This document shows, piece by piece, positions 1-11,130 of a stretch of DNA of 64,000 bases (position 1 is its first letter; each line of letters begins with the position of its first letter). The notes under the pieces were generated by a model. The model saw nothing but the letters and a program-made list of their open reading frames with translations. It searched no databases and had not been told where the DNA came from. The position numbers were made by a program, and so were the translations under genes. Source of the stretch: Incurvaria masculella (taxonomy: Eukaryota > Arthropoda > Insecta > Lepidoptera > Incurvariidae); NCBI GenBank assembly GCA_946894095.1, contig OX335651.1:19490501-19554500 (forward strand). Reading direction: 5' to 3'.

Positions 1-245
1 TGTCAATTATTTTAACAAAAACATAGGTAAAACACTAAATTCACATGAATACACAAAATTTACAATCCATGCCGTATGCAACAGTTCATGACAAATATCA
101 TTTTATTTGCAAAGACAATCCCCTCCAACTAATATGTTGCCAATTGGAGCAGGCCAGTCCCCACAAACAGCACCCGTTCACGAGCATCACGCCGGGCACA
201 GCCATTACCTCTTTCAACCATATTTTAGGGAAAGAGATAACCTGA
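1..245 (-). repeat. LINE-like repeat family N, 3' region, minus strand
   Basis: Read on the minus strand this matches two other places in the window: 41755-42009 (shared TGTCATGAACTGTTGCATAC followed by GGCATG) and 14395-14480 (shared GAACGGGTGCTGT and CTGGCCTGCTCCAATT). The plus copies end in CTATGGATGAT(G/A)AATAAA, as expected for a poly(A)-ended retroelement. It is cut by the window edge. No protein is readable; the short plus-strand open frame here is antisense. Confidence 0.55.
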
Positions 246-578
246 GCCAAGCGTCACCGTAAGCAAGGACTTTTAAGCGATGCACTGCTCCAGTGGCAAC
301 ACAACACTGTGAAACACTTGCACATTAGGTTTTAATACTATGCGTTTTGTGATAAACTACTACTGTCAGCTGATCACATAGTTACATATCCCTTTAAATG
401 CTACCACCTACAGACAATTAAGAGTATAATGGTTTGAGAGCATCCCTATCAATAAAGTAATAATAGATTCCTATATGAGATTTTGACCAATACCGAGAAA
501 CTAATAATGCTTAACTAAAATAAAATAAAAATAAAAATAAATTGCATTGCATTAATCGAATGAGTAAAAAGGTCCTCG

Positions 579-896
579 CCTCGCCTCCATGAGACGGGAC
601 TAACTCGTTCGCGTTCACGGTACAAAACCGTGCTATTGCGCTCTGGGACCTTCTCTGTTTCTAAGAGGCTCCTTGATGAGGGCGATGCAACATGCCCACA
701 GAGCAGAAAATGCGCATAGTGTTCGATTTGGTAAGATTTACGAAAATTTTTATCACAAAACGACTTAAACCTAACAGAAAATCACGACCGCTGTAGTAAA
801 AAATCAAACAAAAACCAAGTTGATTGTAATTTTTCATAAGACCAGCTAGTTCTGATGACTTACCTTTTTAAAATGTTTTTTTATCGCTGAGTAACA
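579..896 (+). mobile_element. Family C element, 3'-truncated copy
   Basis: It matches the left 60 percent of the complete C elements at 21839-22388 and 40119-40666: GACGGGACTAACTCGTTCGC, then CACGGTACAAAACCGTGC (itself a hairpin), TGCGCATAGTGTT and CACGACCGCTGTAGT. The TTAAGGTGG terminus is degraded and the right end, from about the CTGAGTAA motif onward, is missing. Confidence 0.7.
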
Positions 897-1489
897 CAAT
901 ATGGTTAAGTACATACATCCGTATTCAGAGTGGGACGGACTAAATTTAATACGCCGGACTAAACCGGTTTTGTAAGGTTAATACTGTACTAAGTTTTGAC
1001 AGGTTCACTCTGAATACGACTGCTAGTTCCTTGATGTGCTGTATAATATGGCCGTGGGTTGTAGTATTAGTTATACACGGGGAGGTCCAAAAAACACGAA
1101 GGCCTGTCTACGCCCAGCAACCCCGGTGAATGGACATTGTACGAGCATAATGCCCCAAAACGACGAGCGTACGTCCGGCGAGCACAAAGAACTATCGAGC
1201 TGAAAGCCTTTTGTGCACACCGTACTGTGTTACAGGTGCATGGGGGGAGGGGTGGGGGGAGCGGGGAGGGACAAACTTCCGCGTCTGAGGTGGATTGTAT
1301 GATCTTGGAAATTTCGCTAATATTGTGAGGCTGAGCGATGTCTCGCTTCAACATGTAAAAGGGGCTACTTTTAAACTATAATTCAAAATAAAAATACCAA
1401 TAGCCGGCAAATTTTCTAATGTACTAGCTGAGGTACCCGGCTCCGCTCGGGTGGATGTCGTTTTGGACTGTGTTCGGGCTGTACCTTTT
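897..1489. other. Unassigned sequence with a G-rich tract
   Basis: No gene recognised. Near 1240-1270 there is a purine-rich run (GGGGGGAGGGGTGGGGGG). Positions 1425-1470 carry ACTAGCTGAGGTACCCGGCTCCGCTCGGG, recognisable only in short pieces, a motif that recurs at 5470-5510 and 43700-43730 and is probably a repeat remnant. Open frames on both strands overlap each other and have no family resemblance. Confidence 0.3.
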
Positions 1490-1567
1490 TCTTATGTAAC
1501 TGAGCAAGGACGGCTAATACAATACTGACCTTCAGATAACATAAACTGCGTGCCATGCAAGACTTTT
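1490..1567 (-). repeat. Family B SINE tail fragment
   Basis: A short decayed match to the 3' part of the B body in antisense (CTTATGTAACTGAGCAAGGA, then GGCTAATAC and GTGCCATGC). No promoter head remains. Confidence 0.5.
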
Positions 1568-1817
1568 CATTTAAAATATCCGTGCATGCATACCATCACG
1601 ATGCTTCCGAGGAGGGATAGGCAGAGATGATGCAATCAATAATGACGAGGGCTCTGTACACCCGAACTGTAGTTTAGATTCTAGATAATCTTAAACTTTC
1701 AGCTTTTAAAAAAATCTAAACCAAATCAAATTAAAGCAAAAATCAAATCTTAATACACATTTTGTTACCCCAGGATACATTTCCCAACAAAAAAAACACG
1801 CAGGCACGGATATTTAT

Positions 1818-2010
1818 TCTTCTTCAGCCTTTTGCTGTCCACTTCTGGTGGACTTCGCCAAGACTTCGCCAAGTTGTGCGGTCCTCTGTTTTTCTTCGCC
1901 AGTTGTCACCTGATGTCAGACTATATCGTCTGACCAACGTGCTGGCGGTTTGCCGACGCTTCGTTTCCCTGTCTAGGGTCTCCACATCAAAACTGAAGTG
2001 CTCCATCTGT
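1818..2010 (-). pseudogene. RTE-like LINE protein, C-terminal relic
   Basis: The minus strand reads a C-terminal peptide ending in EDRTTWRSLGEVHQKWTAKG followed by a stop, preceded by an RRYSL..GDNWRRKT segment. From family knowledge this matches the extreme C-terminus of ORF2 of RTE-like/BovB-like retrotransposons, where an aspartate-arginine, tryptophan, LGEAYVQQW-like ending follows the reverse transcriptase. Only about 60 codons remain, so the enzyme cannot be functional. The family call rests on remembered motif resemblance. A second, differently broken copy is at 36640-37000. Confidence 0.6.
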
Positions 2011-2040
2011 GGTCATCTCGGCGACATACGGATATCTGTT

Positions 2041-2915
2041 ACCTGATCGGATTTTACATACCGAATATATAATTGGAACAGTCCTTTTCAAATGATTAGG
2101 AAACCACGTTTGTATGGGGAGCGTAATTTTCCGATGCTTACGAACCCACCTTTGGCAATAAGCTCGCCTTAGCATGCTATTTAATCATAGTTGTAGCATA
2201 TTTTTATTTCATTTCGTACTTTATGTATTGTTGCGGTTGCTCTCACACAATTCAGGGGTGTAACATTAAAAGCTGATCTAATTCATTGAAGTGAATTTTC
2301 GGTATACAAAAAGAGTCATTAATATTTCTGTTTTATTATTAACGTTAACTTTGAAAGTGTTTTATCATTAGACAGAGCTGCATTTGAAAGTGTTTAAATT
2401 CGATTTCGATGGGAAAATTAATGAAGAAAATTTGTGAAAAAGTTACTCGATTTTGGCAAAAATGGTCAAAAGCTGTTTTTGATTCTATACCCCTCAATTA
2501 CACTCTTTTTTTTCTGTAGGTTGTAACATTTAAAGGGAAAATTTTATATTAAGCTTTTTGGCTATGATAATTTTTGCTTTATATATTTGTATTTTCTAAT
2601 GTCTTTAACCAATCGGCGCATCGCTTTATTTTCGCCTCAAAAAAGCTGACCAATTAGCACGTCGAGCTCGTCTCCCATTATAGTTCGTTAAATGGAAGTA
2701 TTGTATAGAAGTTTGTAATTTAAAAAACTTTTACTCTGAAATTCCATTTTCAGAAGCAATTTCTGCGGTGTGGTCAATAATCTACCCCTTTCTAATTAGA
2801 CCAGACGGGCGGGTAAAGTGTCGCCAGAATATTATTACATGGAAAGTTTCATGGTCTGCCCATTTGCGGAGTGCTTTGAAATTTGAGTCAAATTCCTGAA
2901 AAAAATATGCCTTAG
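2041..2915. other. AT-rich unassigned sequence
   Basis: Nothing coding is seen. The stretch is AT-rich with several polyT/polyA runs. It ends at the start of a family A element at about 2918. No repeat in this window matches it clearly. Confidence 0.3.
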
Positions 2916-2917
2916 TA

Positions 2918-3198
2918 TTTTTAGGGTTCCGTACACAAAGGGTGAAAACGGAACTAATTACTAAGCCTCCGCTGTCCGTCCGTCCGTTCGTCTGTCACAG
3001 GGCTGTATGTCGTGAACCGTAATAGGTAGGTAGCTGATTTTTTTACGGAGTGTGTATTTATTTATCGACTATAACAACAAAATTTTCAAATAAAACAAAA
3101 ATAATAGGGAATACAAAAAAACTATTTTTTCCTGTTAAATCGTGTACGATAGCACGGAACGCTTCGTGTGCGAGTCCGACTCGCACTTGGCCGGTTAT
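2918..3198 (+). repeat. Family A element, near full length
   Basis: It begins TTTTTAGGGTTCCGTACA and ends GTGCGAGTCCGACTCGCAC followed by TTGGCCGGTT. It has a short CCGT tract and the CACAGGGCTGTAT and GAGTGTGTATTTATTT blocks. A C-to-A change spoils part of the left hairpin, and the sequence between the blocks is more diverged than in most copies. Confidence 0.85.
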
Positions 3199-3473
3199 TT
3201 CATAAATTCTACCCTGCTTCCAGCACGGTATAACTTGGTGTCAACATTAAAATACACACTTCGATTGAGCCGAGCCGTAATATTAGACACGAAATCCGAG
3301 CATCTCGTGAGTACTCAAACAAACTATGGGCCGTGCAAACAATAGAGCAAGGAAACACGAGAGTAGCGACCGAAACTGTTAGTGATAATACTTCATCAGA
3401 GGCGTTGCCATGGTAAATTTACTCTTCTACTGAACATGCACGTGAGGGATTAATGCTTACGTTTAATAGAATT

Positions 3474-3539
3474 TCGTACCATGCTAACGATGTGTAATTC
3501 ATCCAAGTGAACTGAAATTTACCAGTTAGCATGGTACGA
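3474..3539. repeat. Inverted repeat with perfect 15 bp arms
   Basis: TCGTACCATGCTAAC at 3474-3488 is followed 36 bases later by its exact reverse complement GTTAGCATGGTACGA at 3525-3539. It lies just upstream of a family B SINE and does not belong to that SINE's body. It could be a small foldback element or a binding-site pair. Confidence 0.6.
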
Positions 3540-3555
3540 GTTGTGCTGGCGAGTT

Positions 3556-3880
3556 TTTTTTATGCAACCTGACATGGATGGATAATACCACACAGCTACC
3601 GTTATGATATTAGCCCAATACACGACATTCCCGAAGGAATTAGGTTCCATGCTAGTAGCAACCCGGGCGGGCTTAAACCCTACCACCTAGTTGGGGAAGG
3701 GAACCTACAGTTTTACATGGGTTCCGAACCATGGAGCAGCTCGCATTCGTGATGAAATGCACTTATCCAACTTATGATGAGAAATAAAGTGGTGCATGCG
3801 AGGATTTTAACCCAGTCCTCTGGTATGCTAGGCAAGTCCCCGAGTCACTAGGCTACGAGCCGCTCAAGTTAATTTAACAT
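3556..3880 (-). repeat. Family B SINE with tRNA-like head (type 1), minus strand
   Basis: On the minus strand the head reads GGCTCGTAGCCTAGTGACTC, which has an A-box-like TAGCCTAGTG, then CCTAGCATACCAGAGGACTGGGTT as a decayed B box. The body follows, ending in the CCATCCATGTCA tail. The middle of the body is deleted: the GTTCCATGC block jumps straight to AGTAGCAACCCGGG. Confidence 0.75.
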
Positions 3881-3884
3881 GGTA

Positions 3885-4060
3885 ACCCCGGGGGTAACAC
3901 TTACAGCAGTCAACCAAGATTTACTACTGTAAATGTTACCGGTATGACGTGGGTCACTTACGGCAGTAAACTAAGGTTTTATTCTGTATGTGTTACTGAT
4001 ACTGACACTGAGTGCACTGTGACGTCACTGACACTGACAAGTGTGGATGCATTCACAGAT
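3885..4060. repeat. Local imperfect direct repeat of about 66 bp
   Basis: Two similar blocks, TAACACTTACAGCAGTCAAC and TCACTTACGGCAGTAAACTA, lie about 60 bases apart, each followed by a TTACT/TTATTCTGTA segment and a GTTAC. A run of GACACTGA repeats follows. Function unknown. Confidence 0.35.
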
Positions 4061-4560
4061 AATGTATGAAGCATTAATTACCACGGTGGCATTACTGTGC
4101 CGGAACTGAATTTCTGAATAAGCCTTAATTCGTAAGCGAACTGACTGGCCTGCGTGTATGACGTTGCTACGCTGTCGCTGTCCGGATGAGTTTCTGTCGC
4201 TACTCCGGTCCTTTCGTACTCGGCGGTGCCGACACGGCGCTCTCGTAACGAGTGTATCGCGGCCCCGGAGAACGCCGATCGCTCACTCGCGCGGAGGGCG
4301 CTCGTCTGGAGTGCGCCGCACCTGCCAACACTACACTTACTTCGGCGCACCGCCTGGAACTTTGGAACGCACTTCATCAACACGATCCGGCAACATGATC
4401 GGGCGAACTCCGGAAACTTCGCACGTGGATATTTCATTATGCGAAAGGGATACGGTTGAGTACAGTGGTTCGTCGATTATCCGAATCAATTTCGGGACAT
4501 AGTGTTCGGTAACGGATATTTCAACTTAAATAATGCTTTATTGCTATATACACAGAACAC
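4061..4560. other. GC-rich, CpG-rich island with overlapping open frames
   Basis: The 4140-4440 part is clearly richer in GC and CpG than its surroundings. It stays open in several frames on both strands (114-119 codons), as GC-rich non-coding DNA does. The arginine- and serine-rich translations have no recognised family, and no splice or start context supports one frame. It could be a promoter, a 5' untranslated exon or unrelated CpG-rich DNA. Confidence 0.3.
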
Positions 4561-5342
4561 GTACCAATACACACAAGAAACAGAGACATAAACAAACCAT
4601 TATAATGCTACCTAACCCTAACAAATCAGCAATCATAAAAAAAATAGTTCTTCAAAGTCAGCCGTAGCTGCTATGGTCCCTAAAAAACCCGGGCGTTACC
4701 CCTTTGGTGAAATATCCAGATATTTTTGCTATAATTTCAACAGACCTGTATATTTCTATGAATAAAAAACTGTGCACCCATAATTCCCCTAGGCTTCCTT
4801 AGGTATTTTTTCCACATGCCAGATTTTCTCTACTTCCACTATTTGCAATAAGGCGGGGAATAAGGCGATTTTTACGCCAAATACGACGATATCGACGGAA
4901 CGGTAGCTCAGGGGTTAAATGTTTAGTTTTGTTTCAGTTTAGGGTGAAGGTTTAATTTTCAGGTAGCGTAATCGCAACGCGGACGGAGCTAGTCTGCCGC
5001 CTTGAGAGATTCATACTGTTCGGATAAGTGGTCCTTCGGGTGACCGACTTTCGGATAATCGACGCTCTACAGTACCTCATTGCCATCCTTGAGTCGATAC
5101 TTGTGCAGTGCGTCTCGTCGATGATCCTAAAGAGACGCAAAATTAGGAAATGCCGTGCTTTCTGCGTACTATCGAAGTAATAAAAAAAGTAATAAAGTAC
5201 AAAGTTATTATTAATATTGTCTTTGATACTATCGCTTGAGCGTGGGGGATGCTCTTCGGACCTGGATGATTCATTTGTTTTCGCCCATCAGGTGTAAACA
5301 CACTCTTGGATTCGTCACCTTCAGAATACGTAACAGCCATGT
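4561..5342. other. Unassigned sequence
   Basis: No gene or clear repeat is recognised. The region is mildly AT-rich with scattered short open frames, none resembling a known protein. Confidence 0.25.
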
Positions 5343-5464
5343 TTTTGTATGTAACTGGACATGGGTGGCTAATACCGAACTGACCGTCAGATATTAGCGT
5401 AACACACAACATGGGAACTAGGTGCCATGCCAGGACCTTCCTTATATTGCCCGGCTGCATTGAA
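5343..5464 (-). repeat. Family B SINE 3' fragment, minus strand
   Basis: ACTGGACATGGGTGGCTAAT, then CAGATATTAGCGTAAC and GGTGCCATGCCAGGACCTTC, match the last third of the B body. The CAGATATTAG variant is the one found with the 5S-headed copies. The head and most of the body are absent. Confidence 0.75.
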
Positions 5465-6375
5465 CTTGCCTTGCCTGTTTAGTAGATGCCCGCGGCTCCG
5501 CTCGGGTTAAAAATGGAGACCTCTCGGCTACTTCACCATACTGGCAACATTTTAAGTAATTTATCGTAATGGTTACTTGGCTTTAATTATGGCACGAATT
5601 AAGGGAAACGTAGATAAAACGCGATAAAATCGAGGAAGTGGTTCGTAAGTTATAAGCGGACAAAAGACGCCAGACATTGTACAAATATGATTTATGTTTA
5701 TCTGAATGTTTAGGTCCTGATGAGATAATAATAATATACAATTTATTGTCTTGGCAGATTCTTGGAAACAAATAGGTTGAGCTTTTTAGTCCGGTAGAAA
5801 ATAAGAAACATTATAAGGATAAGACATCGTAATCTCTCGTGTACTCATGGCTGAATAGGAGATGAAAATAAAAGCGGGGATCATTTTTCAGGAAATACTC
5901 ATCGATCGAGATAAGTCCCAACGTTAAGACCGAAGACGGTCGGAGGTAATCCATCGCCCACTCACCATATCGTTCCACCGCTATGTGGTCAGAGGTCATG
6001 GATTCAAGTCCTGGTTGTGTTCGATGCATAGACCGAAGTCTAATAGTGTTTTCATCTGCTTACATATTGTAAGCACGTATTCGGGAATAATGTAATGTGG
6101 GTTTCTTTTTCGCATTGCAGTTAGGTATGTGATTGGTTCTTCTTGACAAATCAGGAACATTTGTAGTTTGCTACTTTTTGGCATGGAAGTAAGGTAAGTG
6201 ATTGGTTATTTGTGACAAGGCATGAAAGTGTTCGATTTGCTCATTTTTAGAATGACAAAGTTTCGCATGACTGGGTTTATTAAATCAATATGTATTTAAG
6301 AGCAAAAACTCTGTCAGCACTAGTTTATGAATGGCACAAAGCTTTTTACAGTTTCGCAAGGAAGCACTAAGAATG
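5465..6375. other. Unassigned sequence with a short local duplication
   Basis: Positions 5470-5510 carry a GCCCGCGGCTCCGCTCGGGT repeat remnant. Near 6128-6250 the motif GTGATTGGTT(C/A)TT recurs about 69 bases apart with similar flanks, which suggests a small local duplication. No protein-coding signal is recognised. Confidence 0.3.
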
Positions 6376-6895
6376 GATAGACTAGGAGGTCGCGAAAAAA
6401 TGCTAACGATAACGTAAATCAACACAACACTCAAATGCAACAGTTTTGTCGTTTATTGTTACTTCTTTATTGTAATATTATTCATTTTAATTTTCTTTGC
6501 TATTTTGATATTGGTACATTTGTTTTGTGTATTTTGTTATTCTAAATACTGCTAGCACATGCTGTGCTTACTACTTGTGGGATGTTTCATAAGATATTGT
6601 TACTATACGTGTTGTTGTTGTTTTTAATGTGATTCAATCCTGTATGTAATCCAATAAATAAATAAATAAATAAATGGATGAAACTGGATTCACAGGATAA
6701 AGACCAACGCTCTGAAGCTTAAAAATATATTTTTTGTCACGATTACTACTTCTTCAGGCTCCTTATCTAGGTAACGCAACCACGTGGCGCAGGCAGACCG
6801 ACATATCTAGCATCAGACGTTTGGTCTCCAAGCCATGAACCCAAATTCAGCTATTTACCTTATCGTGACCAGAAATGTCGTGACCTCCCGGAATA
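6376..6895 (-). mobile_element. Family D element, internally deleted and split by a LINE
   Basis: The left end ATAGACTAGGAGGTCGCGA and the right end GACCTCCCGGAATA are the two D termini, as in the complete copies at 7240-7803, 53579-54140 and 59511-60072. Homology stops at GATAACGTAAAT, where an (AAAT)-tailed LINE end is inserted, and resumes at AAATGGATGAAACTGG. The centre of the element is also missing. Confidence 0.75.
6418..6672 (+). mobile_element. LINE 3' end with (AAAT)n tail inserted in family D
   Basis: About 255 bases of T-rich sequence end in CCAATAAATAAATAAATAAA, a polyadenylation-like signal plus simple tail typical of 5'-truncated non-LTR retrotransposons. The flanking AAAT could be a short target duplication. 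No coding sequence remains. Confidence 0.65.
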
Positions 6896-7239
6896 GGAGT
6901 GCAAAATCTCTGGTTAGTATTATAGTTATGTTTAGCAAAGATCTCTCTTCTTTCTTCTTCAGGCGAAAAATAAGGACGGGTATTTTTTAATTTTAAAACC
7001 ATCACTAACCAGAGATTGTGCGCTCCACGCTAAATGTAATGCATTATTCCACATTGCCAGCAGTACAATGAAGAAATAAATCAACTCAGATATGGTTTTC
7101 GACTCCACGCAAACACATTAAAATATGTCAGGAAACTCCAGGTATCTTAAGCAAAAATATATATAAAATATGTATTTTTAAAATTAGTATTTCTGTTCCT
7201 ACTTTGTAATTCAGCATGTCAATTATTCTTTACTGGATT
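6896..7239. other. Unassigned AT-rich sequence between two D elements
   Basis: Nothing recognisable is coded. TCTCTGGTTAGT at about 6905 and its near complement ACTAACCAGAGATTG at about 7005 form a loose inverted pair about 100 bases apart, perhaps a small decayed foldback element. Confidence 0.3.
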
Positions 7240-7803
7240 CATAGACTAGGAGGTCGCGACAAAAATGGTAACGATAACGTAAACAGCTGAAACTGGTTTC
7301 ACGGCATGAAGACCAACCGTCTGATGCTAAATGTGTCAGTCTGCCTGTTCCAAGTGGTTGCGTTACGTAGATAAGGCGCCTGAAAAAGCAGTTATGGCGA
7401 CAAAAAAAAATATAGGACAAGATAAATGGATGCAAATGACGAAACATGAAAGTATCAGTACATACTTGCTTAGCAATGCAAAAACTGAACAAATCTTTGG
7501 TTTCATTTCGTAGTTATAAGCGATTTAGGTTACACATGTAACTTTAGGTATATTTAAGTATTTAATAAAAAAACCGAATGGTTATTGTTGTATAATTAAT
7601 AGGTATCAATTTTTACAGACAATCAGTATATTCATTAGCAGGTATATACCAGCATCTTTTTTATATAGCCAATCTAGATAACGCAACCACTTGGCACGGG
7701 CAGACCGACATGTTTAGCATCAGAGGGTTGGTCTCTAACATGTAAACCCAGATACAGCCATTTACCTTATCGTGACCAAAAATGTTGTGACCTCCCGGAA
7801 TAT
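7240..7803 (-). mobile_element. Family D element, complete, minus orientation
   Basis: A foldback-type element of about 560 bp. The ends are long inverted repeats of roughly 130 bp: ATAGACTAGGAGGTCGCGAC on the left, and TTGTGACCTCCCGGAATA on the right. Both carry AACGGT/GACCAA, GATGCTAAA and CAGTCTGCC(T/C)G blocks. The ends begin with TA, consistent with a TA target as used by Tc1/mariner-like elements. No transposase is encoded, so it is a non-autonomous copy. Confidence 0.8.
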
Positions 7804-8225
7804 CAGAATCGTTTTGGATTTGAGCCAATTCTAATTATTTTTATTTGTTTTTGTATTCATGTTCGTGTCTGCGTTTCCTCCTAAATATATTAATAAAAAA
7901 ACGCGTTCCGTCCAACTGAAATACCTCTCCCGCAACCTGGTTTGCACATCCGCATCAGCAAACTCGACTCGAACGTTGGCAAGTTTGGCGAATTCGCCTT
8001 GTACTCTGAATCTGAGGGCGTCCCAAGTTGCGGTCGGGGATTACAGTGTGAAACTACACCCCCTTCGTGCTACCCTCCGCCCCTCACCTGCAGACATCGA
8101 CGTACGTGAGCCCTATTTACTGAGCTACCTCAATAATTCTCGTCGCTCGCTGGTCGTACGCAACGTCGATCCTAATAGAACATCGTCGATACATAGGGTA
8201 CAAATATGCTACTTTTAAGAAACAT
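7804..8225 (+). other. Unrecognised open frame of 119 codons (7859-8218)
   Basis: The plus strand is open from 7859 to 8218 with an ATG start. The translation is rich in serine, arginine and leucine, with no motif, membrane segment or family I recognise. The region is more GC-rich than its flanks, which by itself lengthens chance open frames. It starts immediately after a D element and stops just before a LINE tail. Most likely not a gene. Confidence 0.2.
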
Positions 8226-8345
8226 TAATAAATAAAGATATACATTATTAGTTGTGCTACTTAGACAATAACAAAGTGGAACTGCACAAAGGCCGGCTTA
8301 TCATTAAAAGTGACATTAAAAGTTCCAGTTAACGTTTTTGGGTGA
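8226..8345 (-). repeat. Family P LINE 3' end, minus strand
   Basis: It shares CTGCACAAAGGCCGGCTTAT, then AAAAGTTCCAGTTAACG with 45195-45310 (TTGCACAAAAGCGGACTTAT, then TCTTCCAGTCAACCGTT). On the minus strand this reads toward a CAATAAAG-like end, as in a LINE 3' untranslated region. It is a short decayed copy. Confidence 0.55.
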
Positions 8346-9000
8346 AAAAAAAAATTTATGTAATGCGTACTGCGTAAATGATACCAAAATATACAGGTGA
8401 CGCTTTAAATACCTGCACCGCTGCTCTGTGTCAAAAACTAATTAATTTCCTATAATTAAATAAAATATTGAAATGCAAAAAATACATTTCATACGAACAG
8501 AATTTTTAATAAAAAAAAAAAAACTGTTTGGGAACATTCACAAAACGAACTTTTGTGCAACGCGGGGTGTTTTTTACCTAGCCCTAGGTGTCACATGATC
8601 TTACGGAGAACATTACACACTCTTACTCGAGCTTTGTATATTTTTGATGGAATCTTAATCATAGTCTCCGAAACAGGAAAGATCTGGTCATGATTTTTTG
8701 TTTTATGTTACTTCATCTTGTGTTATCTACTAAGGGATTCACCGCTGCAGGTACATACCTTTAAAATCATCTGGCATGTGATAGCGGCTTGGAACTAAGG
8801 CTTCTTTGGAAATGGTGCTGTGGCTTGGCAGTCGGAGTAGGTATTTTTGTCTGCCGCAGTAAGCATGAACACGTGTGCTGTACTCAGACGTATTACGTCT
8901 TACAATCTGTGCGACCCTCTTCACGGAGGCATCGTGCATCGTTAGCTTGATGAGATATTTAAATATGGGTCTACAGTGTGCATCTTAAACTGAAGCAATT
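8346..9000. other. Unassigned AT-rich sequence
   Basis: It contains a 13-base polyA run near 8511 and otherwise unremarkable DNA. A 66-codon minus-strand frame at 8739-8939 is basic and unlike anything I know. Confidence 0.25.
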
Positions 9001-9310
9001 ACATTTATTTATTTATTTATAAGGTTCACTTACAGAGTAATATGTTAGAACATGTAAAAATAAAATAACAACCAGATACATAGTTTGGACACACGCTCTA
9101 CAACTAGTGAACACAACATGCGATTTATAATGTTGCAGCAGCGAGTGTAACGTAGATTAATAAAAGATTACCAATATAACTAAGATGAAAATGTAAATGA
9201 AAACAGACATTATCATAAAAGTAAACTAAAAATAAAAATTAAGTTCAATGAGATATGAATTACAACATATTTTACATTATTTATATTATTACATACATAC
9301 ATATTATTAC
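9001..9310 (-). repeat. Probable LINE 3' end with (TTTA)n, minus strand
   Basis: The stretch opens with ATTTATTTATTTATTTATAA and continues as AT-rich, non-coding DNA, the mirror image of the (AAAT)-tailed LINE ends at 6418-6672 and 15713-16103. It closes with a short (ACAT)n run near 9290. The left edge is clear and the right edge is not. Confidence 0.4.
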
Positions 9311-11130
9311 AGTATTATTGATCGCATTTGAAAGAGAAACACTTTTTGAGCTTCGACGAACATTATTTTTCCTAGTTTGCCATCTTTAGCGCCTTAAATG
9401 CTGCCGATTTAACACAAAATCGTCGTATTTTTAAAACCTGGATAATTATGTTATGAATTAACTATTTTATTTTTCTCACAGTGATTTGTGAGACTAATGT
9501 TTTGGCCGTCATGGTTTTAATTTATAATTAAAAAAAACAAATAGAGAAATATGGAGTAAACTAATGCGTTCCCAGCGGGTGGCGGTTTGATAGCGTTCAT
9601 AAACGGACGGCATTAAAGACCGTTACGCCGCCGTTTGCCGTCACGCCATGCGTCGGTTTTACTGTCAAGGTGCGCCAACAGATGTTTCACATCAAATAAA
9701 CAAAAGTTTGTTTCCATATTTGATAAGTTGTCAACCTATCGTACGGATCCCTGCACGAAGACCAATAACTGCCGCTCTCAATGGCCGTACCCCGGCAGTT
9801 CGTTTAGCTCGCCCGTGATATAGGAAATGGAGCTGTCTAACTTAGAAATACACGTTTTATGTGTACGGGGTTAATTAGGAAACGGTAGTATCCACTCAAT
9901 ACTTCTTAAGGCTCCATATGACGCTAATCTCCAAAAATTTGGGTTTATTTTTAATATATTTTACCTTCAGTAGTTTTTCAACCCCCGCTGCTTAATCATC
10001 CGTTGCAGTAAGCCCATATTTTTTTTAGCAAAATTTCATTAAGATAATAGTGATAGGAGATATAATCATCCGTTAGTGTCTTTACGTCTCGAGACTGATA
10101 AGTAATATCTGAGGATTGAAAAATCGGGCCAAGTGGTACAAGATCCCATATTTATCTAGTGAATAAGCGTGAAACATATATTAATACACTTTAGAAAGTA
10201 GCCTTTACAGGTCAAAAACCTAAATTCCGCTTCGTCGCGCTCGATTTTCACGCGCATACAACAATGAACCCTAACGCAAACTCAATGCTTCCTTAGATCG
10301 CCATTATCATTTGTTTGTCTGAACGCTGTAGTCAGTTGGAGCCTTAATTATGATATGCCATATGCCTATGGTATACAATGTCATTATTATTACATAGTGT
10401 TCTCGAAGCTCAAAAAGATATAGAACAATGTAAATCAGCGAATAGTCACGCTCCAATATAACGCTGCACCAAGACGAGTGTCGACCCCGCCGATCGAAGT
10501 GCCAATGCTCTTGGAGCGAATTGCTACTGCTAGTGTGAAGTGAACAAGCAATTTCGCGCAATGGTACTCTACTCTGAATATTTTATTCCTTTGTAAGAAT
10601 ATGGTTAAAGTCGTGATATTGTAATTTCGTCTCTAAGGACCAAATTTTTGGTCCGAAATGTCACATAATCTATTGACACTATACTAAGTTTGATACAATC
10701 CCTAAAATAATATATTGTGACCTAATATGTCTCCTTTGAAATCACAATATCAGTAGTGTAATTGCAATGAAATTGAAACTATTGCTGATCCAGGAAATTA
10801 TAGTGTTGTAGTAGGATTTTATAATACCAATGCTTCGACAATGCCAAACATCTGTCACCGTGATATTTTCAAAGCGGTGATATAATGTCACTAGTTGAAT
10901 TGTCACTAATGGAAAAATTGCCAATCGTCTCTATTTCTGATAGTATCACGTATGAAAGGGAGACGTGATATAACAATTTGATTTTGCATATGAATTATGG
11001 GCCGGAGACTTTTTTTTTTAAACTGGAATGGGTGGCTATGCTGACCATAGGTGTTCAGAAAAGCCAAATATGCCTCACCTGGCGAAACCACGCTCCGCGA
11101 GGCACCATGCCAGCGGATTTGCAGACTAGC
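9311..11130. other. Long unassigned, apparently single-copy stretch
   Basis: I find no match to other parts of the window and no recognisable protein. The 9560-9800 part is GC-richer than its surroundings (GGCGGTTTGATAGC, CGCCGCCGTTTGCCGTCACG). A small hairpin GGACCAAATTTTTGGTCC lies near 10638. It may hold regulatory DNA, but nothing demonstrates it. Confidence 0.3.

Noticed and set aside
4078..4502. Pair of 114-119 codon frames on opposite strands
   Set aside because: Both are arginine/serine-rich readings of the same CpG-rich island, with no family, start context or splice partners.
7859..8218. 119-codon frame as a host gene
   Set aside because: No recognised family or splice context, and it sits between two repeats in GC-richer DNA; listed only as an unrecognised open frame with low confidence.
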